28,511 nt of DNA. Origin: a virus. The DNA lies in IMG/VR virus record IMGVR_UViG_3300000115_000123, positions 775 to 29,285 of that record; one strand, 5' to 3'. Of this stretch, positions 1 to 5,475 are shown one piece after another. The position numbers and the translations under genes were made by a program. How positions within the stretch are numbered: position 1 is the stretch's first letter; each line of letters begins with the position of its first letter. The notes beneath the pieces were generated by a model, which searched no databases, was not told the origin of the DNA, and saw only the letters and a list, made by a program, of their open reading frames with translations.

Positions 1-51
1 ATAGACGGTGGTTCTGTAAACATAGATGGTAACCCTATAGACTTGAACTAA
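1..51 (+). CDS. 3' end of an unidentified protein (partial)
   Basis: Frame 1 is open from the first base to a TAA at 49-51 and reads IDGGSVNIDGNPIDLN. The other two + frames stop within 30 bases. Asp/Gly/Asn-rich composition fits a phage structural or secreted-type protein, but 16 residues are too few to identify it. Its start lies outside the window. Confidence 0.4.
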   Translation: MDGGSVNIDGNPIDLN

Positions 52-89
52 GGCATAGGGTATGTTATACTGAGCTACGGCTGGTAATC

Positions 90-97
90 TATAAATG
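90..97 (+). promoter_or_regulatory. near-consensus T4-type late promoter
   Basis: TATAAATG differs from the T4 late octamer TATAAATA only at the last base. It lies 32 bases upstream of the small membrane protein at 130. The same 8-mer also occurs inside a coding region (15324), so by itself it is weak evidence. Confidence 0.35.
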
Positions 98-129
98 TAA
101 TAAAGATACTAAGACATACAGGAGACACA

Positions 130-249
130 ATGAAACGATACATCAAAGAATGGGGTTGGACAAACATCATACTTGCAGGTACATTAGGCGGATATCTAGG
201 TTATGTTTTTCTATTGGCGGCAATCAATACATTTTGTGATTGTATCTAA
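130..249 (+). CDS. 39-residue single-pass membrane protein
   Basis: This small gene starts at an ATG preceded by a strong Shine-Dalgarno sequence (AGGAGA, 120-125) at normal spacing. The product starts with a basic, aromatic head (MKRYIKEWGW), followed by one hydrophobic helix at about residues 12-34 containing the small-residue stretch AGTLGGYLGY that often mediates helix packing. It ends in two Cys residues (CDCI). It is probably an inner-membrane microprotein; phages use such proteins for lysis control or superinfection exclusion, but nothing here decides the function. The good ribosome site and the clean hydrophobic profile are the reasons to call it. Confidence 0.6.
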   Translation: MKRYIKEWGWTNIILAGTLGGYLGYVFLLAAINTFCDCI

Positions 250-313
250 CAGCCCACTACGTCAATACTGGAGCGACTTGTATTCAGTTACATAAGTAAT
301 ACTGTATATACGG

Positions 314-350
314 TGTGGGTGGCGAAGGGAGACTGGATCCACGCCACACA
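314..350 (+). other. GC-rich hairpin upstream of the first oxygenase
   Basis: TGTG-GG-TGGCG (314-324) pairs with CGCCACACA (342-350), with a two-base bulge and a 17-base loop that contains the palindrome GGATCC. It is much more GC-rich than its surroundings and sits 15 bases upstream of the ATG at 366. It lacks a T-run, so it is not a standard terminator; it may shape the leader of the oxygenase mRNA. Confidence 0.4.
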
Positions 351-365
351 TAATAGGTACGAAAT

Positions 366-854
366 ATGATAATACAAGATGATGACTTTCTCTCAGAGGA
401 ACATAAACAGTTTATAAACAATACTCTACTCTCAGATAACTTCCCTTTCTTTTACAATGAATGGAAGAACTTATCTTACATGGGACATAATGTGGTACTA
501 CGGAATGGACTTCGTAATAGTGATTACTATGAGGAGTTTATGTCTATGTTATATGCATTTACTACGAAGCATGATATACAGGTCAACAATATACTTCGTT
601 GTAGTTTGAACATGACCTTTCCTTTGTTTGAAGGTACAAGTCCTATACACAAGGACCACGAAGAAGAACATAAACAGTTAATACTCTATCTTAATGATGT
701 TGACGGTAATACTGTACTATGTGACGAGGACAGGATGCCTATACAGCATGTGGAACCTAAGGCGGGTAGAGCGATATTGTTTAACAATGTTTATCACTAT
801 GCACAGTTACCTAGAAATGGGCGAAGACTAATCGTGGTCTATACATTCAACTAA
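366..854 (+). CDS. 2OG-Fe(II) oxygenase-like protein
   Basis: This 162-residue protein has the metal and co-substrate signature of the Fe(II)/2-oxoglutarate dioxygenase superfamily: H95-x-D97 (IHKDH), distal H144 in the NNVYHYA segment, and a basic residue about ten positions later (R153/R154) that would bind 2-oxoglutarate. LILYLND follows the HxD and EPKAGRAILFNN precedes the distal His, as in prolyl-4-hydroxylase-like double-stranded beta-helix folds. The length is typical of minimal phage members. Substrate is unknown; relatives hydroxylate proteins, nucleic acids or small metabolites. It is the first of four such proteins in 3.2 kb. The Shine-Dalgarno is weak (AGG at 355-357), and a hairpin lies just upstream. 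Confidence 0.8.
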   Translation: MIIQDDDFLSEEHKQFINNTLLSDNFPFFYNEWKNLSYMGHNVVLRNGLRNSDYYEEFMSMLYAFTTKHDIQVNNILRCSLNMTFPLFEGTSPIHKDHEEEHKQLILYLNDVDGNTVLCDEDRMPIQHVEPKAGRAILFNNVYHYAQLPRNGRRLIVVYTFN

Positions 855-863
855 ATAGTAGGT

Positions 864-1025
864 ATGAGTGAACACGAATACTGTGGCACACCAGATTGTT
901 GTGGTGAGTGTGAAACAGAGAATAATAACACAACAATGGAGAATACAATGAGCATTAAAGAATTAATGGAAGAAATAGAAAAGTTAAAAGCAAGAGTAAA
1001 AGAATTAGAAGATAAATCAAACTAG
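864..1025 (+). CDS. Cys-rich plus leucine-zipper microprotein with two possible starts
   Basis: Read from ATG 864 the product has 53 residues: a Cys cluster (C7, C12, C13, C16, pattern C-x4-C-C-x2-C), a linker of mainly Asn, Thr and Glu, then a short coiled coil. ATG 864 has almost no ribosome site. An in-frame ATG at 948 has GGAG at 938-941 with six bases between, the better initiation signal, and would give a 25-residue peptide. That peptide has hydrophobic residues at I3, L6, I10, L13, V17 and L20, a regular 3-4 heptad pattern. Either form may be made. It lies between two oxygenase genes and could help assembly of a neighbouring product, but no family is recognised. Confidence 0.5.
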   Translation: MSEHEYCGTPDCCGECETENNNTTMENTMSIKELMEEIEKLKARVKELEDKSN

Positions 1026-1039
1026 AAAATTTTTAGATT

Positions 1040-1588
1040 ATGATAGAAGCGTTTAGTCCATACTTTGGACCTTTGATATTGAAATTTAAGTGTCCAGAAA
1101 ATATCGTCCAATCTATCCAAGATATTTCGGAGATTGAACGGAAACGGAATCCAAAAAATCGTAGAGTTCTCGGTGAATTTGATGACGAGAGACCTGAAGA
1201 CTTTGTCGCTCTTCGTTGGCGTTTACCTATAGAGACGAGACTGAAAGAATTTATTGATGTCTATTTGAAAGAGGCAAATGTGGATCGCTCTTATGAGATT
1301 GAAAGTTTATGGGTCAATGTTCAAAAGCGTGGCGAGTATCAACCTCATCACAAACATAGTGGCGATATCTCTTATAATTTAATACTTGACCAACCAAAAG
1401 GTTTAGGTGAGAGTGGTGTGTTATACTTCTCTTACGGAGAAAAACAAGCATTTAATAAAACACTATATAGAGTTGAACCAGAGAGAGGTGACTTAATACT
1501 CTTCCCTAGTTGGGTAACGCATTATGTTTATCCAACAACAAGTACACAAGAAAGGATTACCGCAGCCGGTAATATAAATTTAACATGA
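1040..1588 (+). CDS. putative 2OG-Fe(II) oxygenase (2OG-FeII_Oxy_5 type)
   Basis: This 182-residue protein resembles the phage 2OG-FeII_Oxy_5 group. Motif order: WVNVQKRGEYQPHHKHSGD (residues 91-109) carries the first metal site, GVLYFSYGE is the following strand, EPERGDLILFPSWVTHYV (146-163) carries the distal His H161, and R172 in TQERITAAGNI is the likely 2-oxoglutarate ligand. The first site reads H104-x-H106, not the canonical HxD, so the third ligand may be missing or replaced. No clear Shine-Dalgarno precedes ATG 1040. The end overlaps the next gene by four bases (ATGA), so translation of the two is probably coupled. Substrate unknown. Confidence 0.75.
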   Translation: MIEAFSPYFGPLILKFKCPENIVQSIQDISEIERKRNPKNRRVLGEFDDERPEDFVALRWRLPIETRLKEFIDVYLKEANVDRSYEIESLWVNVQKRGEYQPHHKHSGDISYNLILDQPKGLGESGVLYFSYGEKQAFNKTLYRVEPERGDLILFPSWVTHYVYPTTSTQERITAAGNINLT

Positions 1589-2289
1589 TACATTTTCCAA
1601 CAAACGTAATAGATAATTTTTGTGACAACCCAGACGAAGTGGTCAAAATGGCAAAGTCTGATAAAATAGAATGGCACAAACATGAGAGTGGTAACTGGCC
1701 GGGTATGAGGTCACAAGCGTTACATGTATTAGACAAAGAGTTTTGGGCAAACATGATTAAGAAATATTTAAATGTCTTTTGGACAAATGATGAAATGAAC
1801 TCACAAGATATTCGTTTTGAAGCAAGTAGTTTCTTTCAGCGTATTTCAAGTGAATACACAAATGGTTGGATACATTCTGACTTTCCAGATGTTCACACAA
1901 CGATACTCTATCTGACACCAAACGCAGACCCTAAATCAGGTACGGCAATATACATGCCAAAAAATATTAATACACAAGTAAAACATACAGATATAAAACA
2001 AAGTTATTATCGTGGAGAAATCAGTAAAGAGGAACAACAACCTTACCTTGAAGAACACAATAAAGGTTTCATTGAAGATTGTTTCTTTGCCAATAAGTAT
2101 AATCGTCAGATAGGTTTTGATAGTCGTTTATGGCATGGCGTTAAAGAGTTTGATACAAACACAAAAGAAGAACGATTAACAATTGTTACATTCATTCACA
2201 AAGTTATTGCACACGGACTACCAATGAACAGAATGAGAAATGTGCCGTTGACAAGAGATTTAAATTTACCACAACTAGATATAGTATAG
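1585..2289 (+). CDS. 2OG-Fe(II) oxygenase-like protein, long form
   Basis: This is the longest of the four oxygenase-like proteins (234 residues). It opens with MIHFPTNVIDNFCDNPDEVV, a start common in DUF6445-like phage oxygenases. H97-x-D99 (NGWIHSDFPD), distal H184 (DSRLWHGVKEF) and R197 (KEERLTIV) give a complete 2-His-1-Asp metal site and 2OG anchor. The insert at about 126-170 is rich in Lys, Glu and Gln and may form a substrate-binding lid. An Arg/Met-rich tail (GLPMNRMRNVPLTRDLNLP) follows the core. ATG 1585 overlaps the stop of the upstream oxygenase (ATGA). The two paralogues differ clearly in sequence, so they probably act on different substrates. Confidence 0.78.
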   Translation: MIHFPTNVIDNFCDNPDEVVKMAKSDKIEWHKHESGNWPGMRSQALHVLDKEFWANMIKKYLNVFWTNDEMNSQDIRFEASSFFQRISSEYTNGWIHSDFPDVHTTILYLTPNADPKSGTAIYMPKNINTQVKHTDIKQSYYRGEISKEEQQPYLEEHNKGFIEDCFFANKYNRQIGFDSRLWHGVKEFDTNTKEERLTIVTFIHKVIAHGLPMNRMRNVPLTRDLNLPQLDIV

Positions 2290-2307
2290 AAAATTTATTT
2301 ACACATA

Positions 2308-2338
2308 TTGAACAGAATATGGACAAAACTCTTATATA
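2308..2338 (+). promoter_or_regulatory. possible sigma70-like promoter before the ParB-like run
   Basis: TTGAAC (2308-2313) and TATATA (2333-2338) are separated by 19 bases, longer than the ideal 17. The 88-base gap between 2289 and 2378 is the only break in an otherwise overlapping gene series, so a promoter here is reasonable, but the match is mediocre. Confidence 0.3.
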
Positions 2339-2377
2339 TAGCATGCTGCTCTTTCAGACCCCCAACCTTAACCACCT

Positions 2378-2704
2378 ATGAAACTCCTCTCGGCCAAACA
2401 TATAGAGTTTCCTGAATACCACAAGGTCTACAATCTGAGTATGCTCGGCAACAAAACAGATTATCACAACCCAAACGATAAACAAAAACACAATCTATCA
2501 AAGTTATTTGAAAGTTTAGATAAACATGGTATGACACACCCTATCATTATATCTTGGAACGCATACTCTGTATCTGTAGGTCATCAACGAGTATGGTATG
2601 CTAAATCAAAAGGGTACACACACATAGATTGTTACCATGTAGAAAATCAAACACAATGGGAAAAAGTTTTTAATTATACAGCGAATGAGGAATATTTAAA
2701 ATGA
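2378..2704 (+). CDS. ParB-like domain protein, copy 1
   Basis: This 108-residue protein carries a ParB/Srx-like core: HGMTHPIIISWNAYSVSVG (about residues 50-68) matches the strand-turn-strand that reads roughly G-x-x-x-P-I-x-V in ParB N-terminal domains. HQRVWYAKSKGYTHIDCYHV (69-88) matches the helix and strand of the ParB box (G-x-x-R-x-x-A-x-x-x-G). It has no helix-turn-helix, so it is not a chromosome-partition ParB. Phage proteins of this size are often called ParB-like nucleases; newer work shows the fold can bind or hydrolyse CTP or ATP. There is no clear ribosome site before ATG 2378. The stop overlaps the next gene (ATGA). It is paralogous to the protein at 3747. Confidence 0.65.
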   Translation: MKLLSAKHIEFPEYHKVYNLSMLGNKTDYHNPNDKQKHNLSKLFESLDKHGMTHPIIISWNAYSVSVGHQRVWYAKSKGYTHIDCYHVENQTQWEKVFNYTANEEYLK

Positions 2705-3186
2705 TTGAAGTCAATAATTTTTTACCACAAGATGAGTTTGATAAATTAAAAACATTAATTACAAAGGAAGAATTTCCTTGGTATCATATTCAATCTATGG
2801 TAGCAGATAAGAAAGATAACTTAGGTTACTTTACTCATTCTTTCTATAATAATAATTCTATTAACAGTAATTATTATTCTGACTACATAGTACCAATACT
2901 GAACAAACTTAATGCAAAGGCAGTTGTTGAAGTACGCTCTAATTTATTTCCATCTGTGTTCTTTAATAAATCAGAATGGCATGTTGATAGAACTTTTAAT
3001 TGCAAGACGGCAATATTATATTTAAATACTTGTGATGGTGGTACAGAATTTAAAATGAACATACATAAATTTATTCAAGCGGAAGAAAACAAAATGGTAA
3101 TCTTTAATTCTAGTTTAGAACATAGAGCATGTACATCAACGAATACAGATTATAGATATATCATTAACTTTAACTATTATGATTGA
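2701..3186 (+). CDS. 2OG-Fe(II) oxygenase-like protein
   Basis: This 161-residue protein has a complete superfamily signature: H94-x-D96 (SEWHVDRTF), distal H141 (NSSLEHRAC) and R152 (TDYRYIINFNY). Strand segments AILYLNTCDGGTEF and NKMVIFNSS sit where expected. It has the same size and layout as the protein at 366, including an opening of the type MI-(hydrophobic)-x-D-x-F-L, and is probably a distant paralogue. It starts inside the stop of the ParB-like gene and overlaps the methyltransferase gene by eight bases, so expression of all three is likely coupled. Substrate unknown. Confidence 0.8.
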   Translation: MIEVNNFLPQDEFDKLKTLITKEEFPWYHIQSMVADKKDNLGYFTHSFYNNNSINSNYYSDYIVPILNKLNAKAVVEVRSNLFPSVFFNKSEWHVDRTFNCKTAILYLNTCDGGTEFKMNIHKFIQAEENKMVIFNSSLEHRACTSTNTDYRYIINFNYYD

Positions 3187-3754
3187 AGTAAGAAAAACAA
3201 AAGACTATAAGTCTATGCTCTTTAATGATGAGTTTATACAAGGTCGTGTTAATGCGTCTGGACAAATATCTTTATTGTATATGAAAGAAATAATGAAAGT
3301 GTTTAATCATGTAGAGAATATACAACATGTTTGTTTACTAGGTCTTGGTGCAGGTAATTTACATACAGAAATATACAATAAGTTTCCAGATGTACACATA
3401 GATACAGTTGAAATAAATCCAGAAGTTATAGAAATTGCACACAAAGAATTTAATTTACCAAAGTCAAAACGCCTTCGTATTATACAAGGTGATGTCCATG
3501 ATTATATACATGAAGTACATAACTATGATGTAGTGATTGTTGATGTATATGACGCAGATGGTCAAGTGATGTTAGACAATCGTTGGTTACGACAACAAGG
3601 TAAATGTATTGTTTATAATAGTTTAGTCAATAAGGACACTTATGTAAGTTATATGACTGAACTAAATACTTTGTACGATAGAGTACACGAACAATATAAA
3701 CCTAAACTCTCAAGCGAGGAGTATAATCATATCGCATTTTGTTTTAATGACTAA
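3179..3754 (+). CDS. SAM-dependent methyltransferase, spermidine-synthase-like
   Basis: This 191-residue Rossmann protein shows the ordered motifs of class I methyltransferases closest to the spermidine synthase-like group: CLLGLGAGNL (glycine-rich motif I, about residue 52), DTVEINPEVIEIAHKEF (acidic motif II, about 75-91), GDVHDYI (motif III, about 104) and YDVVIVDVYD (motif IV, about 115). At 191 residues it is much shorter than true spermidine synthases (about 280), with the N-terminal tetramerisation domain absent. Polyamine synthesis is therefore possible but unproven; methyl transfer to a modified base, peptide or small molecule is equally likely. It overlaps both neighbours by eight bases, placing it firmly in one operon with oxygenase and ParB-like genes. 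Confidence 0.75.
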   Translation: MIEVRKTKDYKSMLFNDEFIQGRVNASGQISLLYMKEIMKVFNHVENIQHVCLLGLGAGNLHTEIYNKFPDVHIDTVEINPEVIEIAHKEFNLPKSKRLRIIQGDVHDYIHEVHNYDVVIVDVYDADGQVMLDNRWLRQQGKCIVYNSLVNKDTYVSYMTELNTLYDRVHEQYKPKLSSEEYNHIAFCFND

Positions 3755-4100
3755 AAAAATATTACACGCAAAAGAAATTACTCACCCAGACTTGTATCAA
3801 ATATTAGATTTAAAAGATGTAACTTTTAAATGGGACAAAGTACAAGGCAGTTGGACAAGTTTCGCAGATAGTCAAGGCATTAATTATAAAAAATTATTTG
3901 ATGACATGGCAGAAAACGGTATGAAACATCCTGTAATGGTACGAAAACTCAATGAAATATATCGTAAATGGCAGGCAGGTGGTCGTAGAATTATATGGGC
4001 AAAGTTAAATGGTTATACACATATAGGTGCATATGTTTTAAAAACACAAGAACAAGTTGATGAAATATATGCGGCTCAATATGATGAAAGTTATAAATAA
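3747..4100 (+). CDS. ParB-like domain protein, copy 2
   Basis: This 117-residue protein is a paralogue of the one at 2378. Both have a Lys-rich start followed by AKxI near residue 8, NGMKHPVMVRK against HGMTHPIIIS, GGRRIIWAKLNGYTHIGAYV against GHQRVWYAKSKGYTHIDCYHV, and a Tyr-ending acidic C-terminus (DESYK against NEEYLK). The middle is diverged. The ParB-box Arg and the G-Y-T-H-I stretch are kept in both. The two copies flank an oxygenase and the methyltransferase, which suggests duplication inside the cassette. The final codons (AGT TAT AAA TAA) contain the late promoter octamer of the porin cassette. Confidence 0.65.
   Translation: MTKKILHAKEITHPDLYQILDLKDVTFKWDKVQGSWTSFADSQGINYKKLFDDMAENGMKHPVMVRKLNEIYRKWQAGGRRIIWAKLNGYTHIGAYVLKTQEQVDEIYAAQYDESYK
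4092..4099 (+). promoter_or_regulatory. T4-type late promoter for the porin cassette
   Basis: Perfect TATAAATA, embedded in the last codons of the ParB-like gene. With T4 geometry (octamer at -13 to -6) transcription would start at about 4105, giving an 87-base leader before the porin ATG, the longest leader predicted for the octamer sites in this window. Confidence 0.75.
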
Positions 4101-4106
4101 TACACC

Positions 4107-4168
4107 ATGAAAAATTTACGAGGTACATATTAAATCCCATTCAGGGATTGATTATAATTTTTATAATC
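4107..4168 (+). promoter_or_regulatory. structured leader: 8-codon ORF followed by two hairpins
   Basis: ATG 4107 to TAA 4133 encodes MKNLRGTY and would start two bases from the predicted mRNA 5' end. Right at its stop begins a hairpin, AATCCC-ATTCA-GGGATT (4133-4149), followed directly by a second perfect one, GATTATAA-TTT-TTATAATC (4150-4168). The porin Shine-Dalgarno AAGGAG lies at 4181-4186. The layout resembles a leader-peptide or attenuator region. It may also act as a simple stabilising or terminator structure; a TATAAT box at 4153-4158 lies inside the second hairpin but has no good -35. Confidence 0.4.
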
Positions 4169-4191
4169 TATAATTCAAAAAAGGAGAATAC

Positions 4192-5049
4192 ATGTTAAGA
4201 TTAATTACTGCTACGGTAGTTGGTATCGTTTTGCTTGCTTACACAGCAAACGCTGCTGAGATTAAACCGTATGGTACTTTTAACTACAAGTTTTCGCATG
4301 ATGAAAACGCCTCTGGTGTTGCATACGACAAACTTGAAAACAACGGATCAAAATTAGGTATTGATTTTTCAGAACCTAGTATTGAAGGTAGTTCTATTTC
4401 AGCAATTGCAAAATTGGAAGTTGGACTAGACGTTGACGATAGTGGTTCAGACACATTTGATTCCAGACTAGCATATGTTGGTTTAGAAAATAATGGTGTT
4501 GCAATTACTGTAGGTAGACAAGCTCATGCTTCAGTATCTCAAACAGATAACTTTCAAGTATATGGTAACAATGCTGTATTTAAATATGCAGATAGGTCAT
4601 CTAATACAATCAAACTAAGCAATGGTACAGTTAGTGCAATGGCAATGGTTGATGGAAGTAACGGCAAAAATGGTGTTGATGTTTATGAATGGAATATTTC
4701 TCATTCAATAAAAGACATTAACTTATCTGGTGGTTACGCTGACGATAGAGTTAACGATATCTCATATTGGGCTGCAGGTGCATCCACAACTGTAGGTGAC
4801 TTTACAGTCGCTTCAACTTATTCAATCTATGACGCTGCTACTGACTTAGTTGGTATGGAAGCAACAGTAGGTTGGAAAGCATTAACAGTTGGATACGGAG
4901 ATAAAGAAGGTACTGGTACTTACATGACTTATGGTGTAAACCATAACATGACAGAAAGTCTAAGTGTCTATGCAGAAATGCAACAAGACGATTTAGATAC
5001 TGGTACTGATTTACAACACTACTCATTTGGAACAAAGTTTGTATTCTAA
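4192..5049 (+). CDS. outer-membrane porin (Gram-negative general porin type)
   Basis: This 285-residue protein has a Sec signal peptide with cleavage expected after A21 (T-A-N-A, then AEIKPYG). The first mature strand EIKPYGTFNYKF and the block SKLGIDFSEPSI...AIAKLEVGLDV...RLAYVGLENNGVAITVGRQ (about 53-110) match the diagnostic region of the porin_4 family. Alternating polar and hydrophobic strands continue to the C-terminus YSFGTKFVF, with the terminal Phe used as a BAM assembly signal. It is shorter than common 16-strand porins (330-400), so loops are short or strands fewer. The product should form a diffusion channel in the host outer membrane. A late promoter and strong ribosome site (AAGGAG) suggest high late expression. 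It was probably acquired from a bacterium. It could alter nutrient uptake or phage receptor availability. Confidence 0.85.
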   Translation: MLRLITATVVGIVLLAYTANAAEIKPYGTFNYKFSHDENASGVAYDKLENNGSKLGIDFSEPSIEGSSISAIAKLEVGLDVDDSGSDTFDSRLAYVGLENNGVAITVGRQAHASVSQTDNFQVYGNNAVFKYADRSSNTIKLSNGTVSAMAMVDGSNGKNGVDVYEWNISHSIKDINLSGGYADDRVNDISYWAAGASTTVGDFTVASTYSIYDAATDLVGMEATVGWKALTVGYGDKEGTGTYMTYGVNHNMTESLSVYAEMQQDDLDTGTDLQHYSFGTKFVF

Positions 5050-5052
5050 ATA
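5045..5052 (+). promoter_or_regulatory. near-consensus T4-type late promoter
   Basis: TCTAAATA, one mismatch from TATAAATA, overlaps the porin stop codon and continues as TCTAAATAGT, sharing the GT extension of the perfect sites. It would place a start near 5058 for the small membrane gene at 5083. Confidence 0.3.
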
Positions 5053-5082
5053 GTAATAACATAAAAACAAAGGAGAAATCTA

Positions 5083-5241
5083 ATGTCAAAATGGATAAAA
5101 GATATATCTGCTTGGAAAGATTATGGTCTAATTTTATTAGCTGTAGTTCTTTTTACAGGTATCATGGCACCCCTTACAATAATTAAATGGGGTCTAATTG
5201 CTTGGATCGCTGCTAACTTATGGCAGAGATACAAAGCATAA
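5083..5241 (+). CDS. 52-residue membrane protein
   Basis: The gene starts at ATG 5083 with AAGGAG (5070-5074) upstream, 33 bases after the porin. The product has a charged amphipathic head (MSKWIKDISAWKD), two hydrophobic stretches (about residues 15-28 and 31-45) separated by a Pro (MAPLTIIK), and a short basic tail (QRYKA). It is likely a hairpin or single-pass inner-membrane protein. No family recognised. The position between the porin and another membrane microprotein suggests a small envelope-modifying cassette. Confidence 0.6.
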   Translation: MSKWIKDISAWKDYGLILLAVVLFTGIMAPLTIIKWGLIAWIAANLWQRYKA

Positions 5242-5258
5242 TATAAAAGGAAAATTAA

Positions 5259-5414
5259 ATGATTAGGAAATTAATATACGTTATTATAGTAATAGTAGCG
5301 TTTACTCTTGGTCACCACTATGGCGAAGACGCCGCTAGTTTAGTAGATAATGTACCTTTACCAAAAGTTACAATTGAAATGCCAGCGACAGAAACACCTG
5401 CCGTAGTTGAATAG
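5259..5414 (+). CDS. 51-residue N-anchored envelope protein
   Basis: ATG 5259 follows AAAGGA (5246-5251) and lies 17 bases after the previous stop. Residues 5-17 are a short hydrophobic anchor after MIRK; the remainder is polar and Pro/Thr/Val-rich (VPLPKVTIEMPATETPAVVE), so the C-terminus probably sits in the periplasm with the anchor in the inner membrane, or the N-terminus is a cleavable signal. It is the last gene before the terminator at 5423. No family recognised. Confidence 0.6.
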   Translation: MIRKLIYVIIVIVAFTLGHHYGEDAASLVDNVPLPKVTIEMPATETPAVVE

Positions 5415-5422
5415 ATTAAAAT

Positions 5423-5475
5423 AAAAAAAAGGACATCCTCACTTTTGTTTCAAAGGTACTTGGATGTCCTTTTTT
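5423..5475. terminator. bidirectional intrinsic terminator between convergent genes
   Basis: Eight A (5423-5430), GGACATCC (5431-5438), a 23-base interior, GGATGTCC (5462-5469) and six T (5470-5475) form a hairpin with a T-run on either strand. The interior can pair further: ACTTTTG with CAAAGGT (one G-U pair). It ends the rightward porin cassette and also sits downstream of the leftward genes that end at 5629. Confidence 0.9.

Noticed and set aside
314-350. tRNA or tRNA-like element
   Set aside because: A single stem with a bulge; no D, anticodon or T arms can be formed around it.
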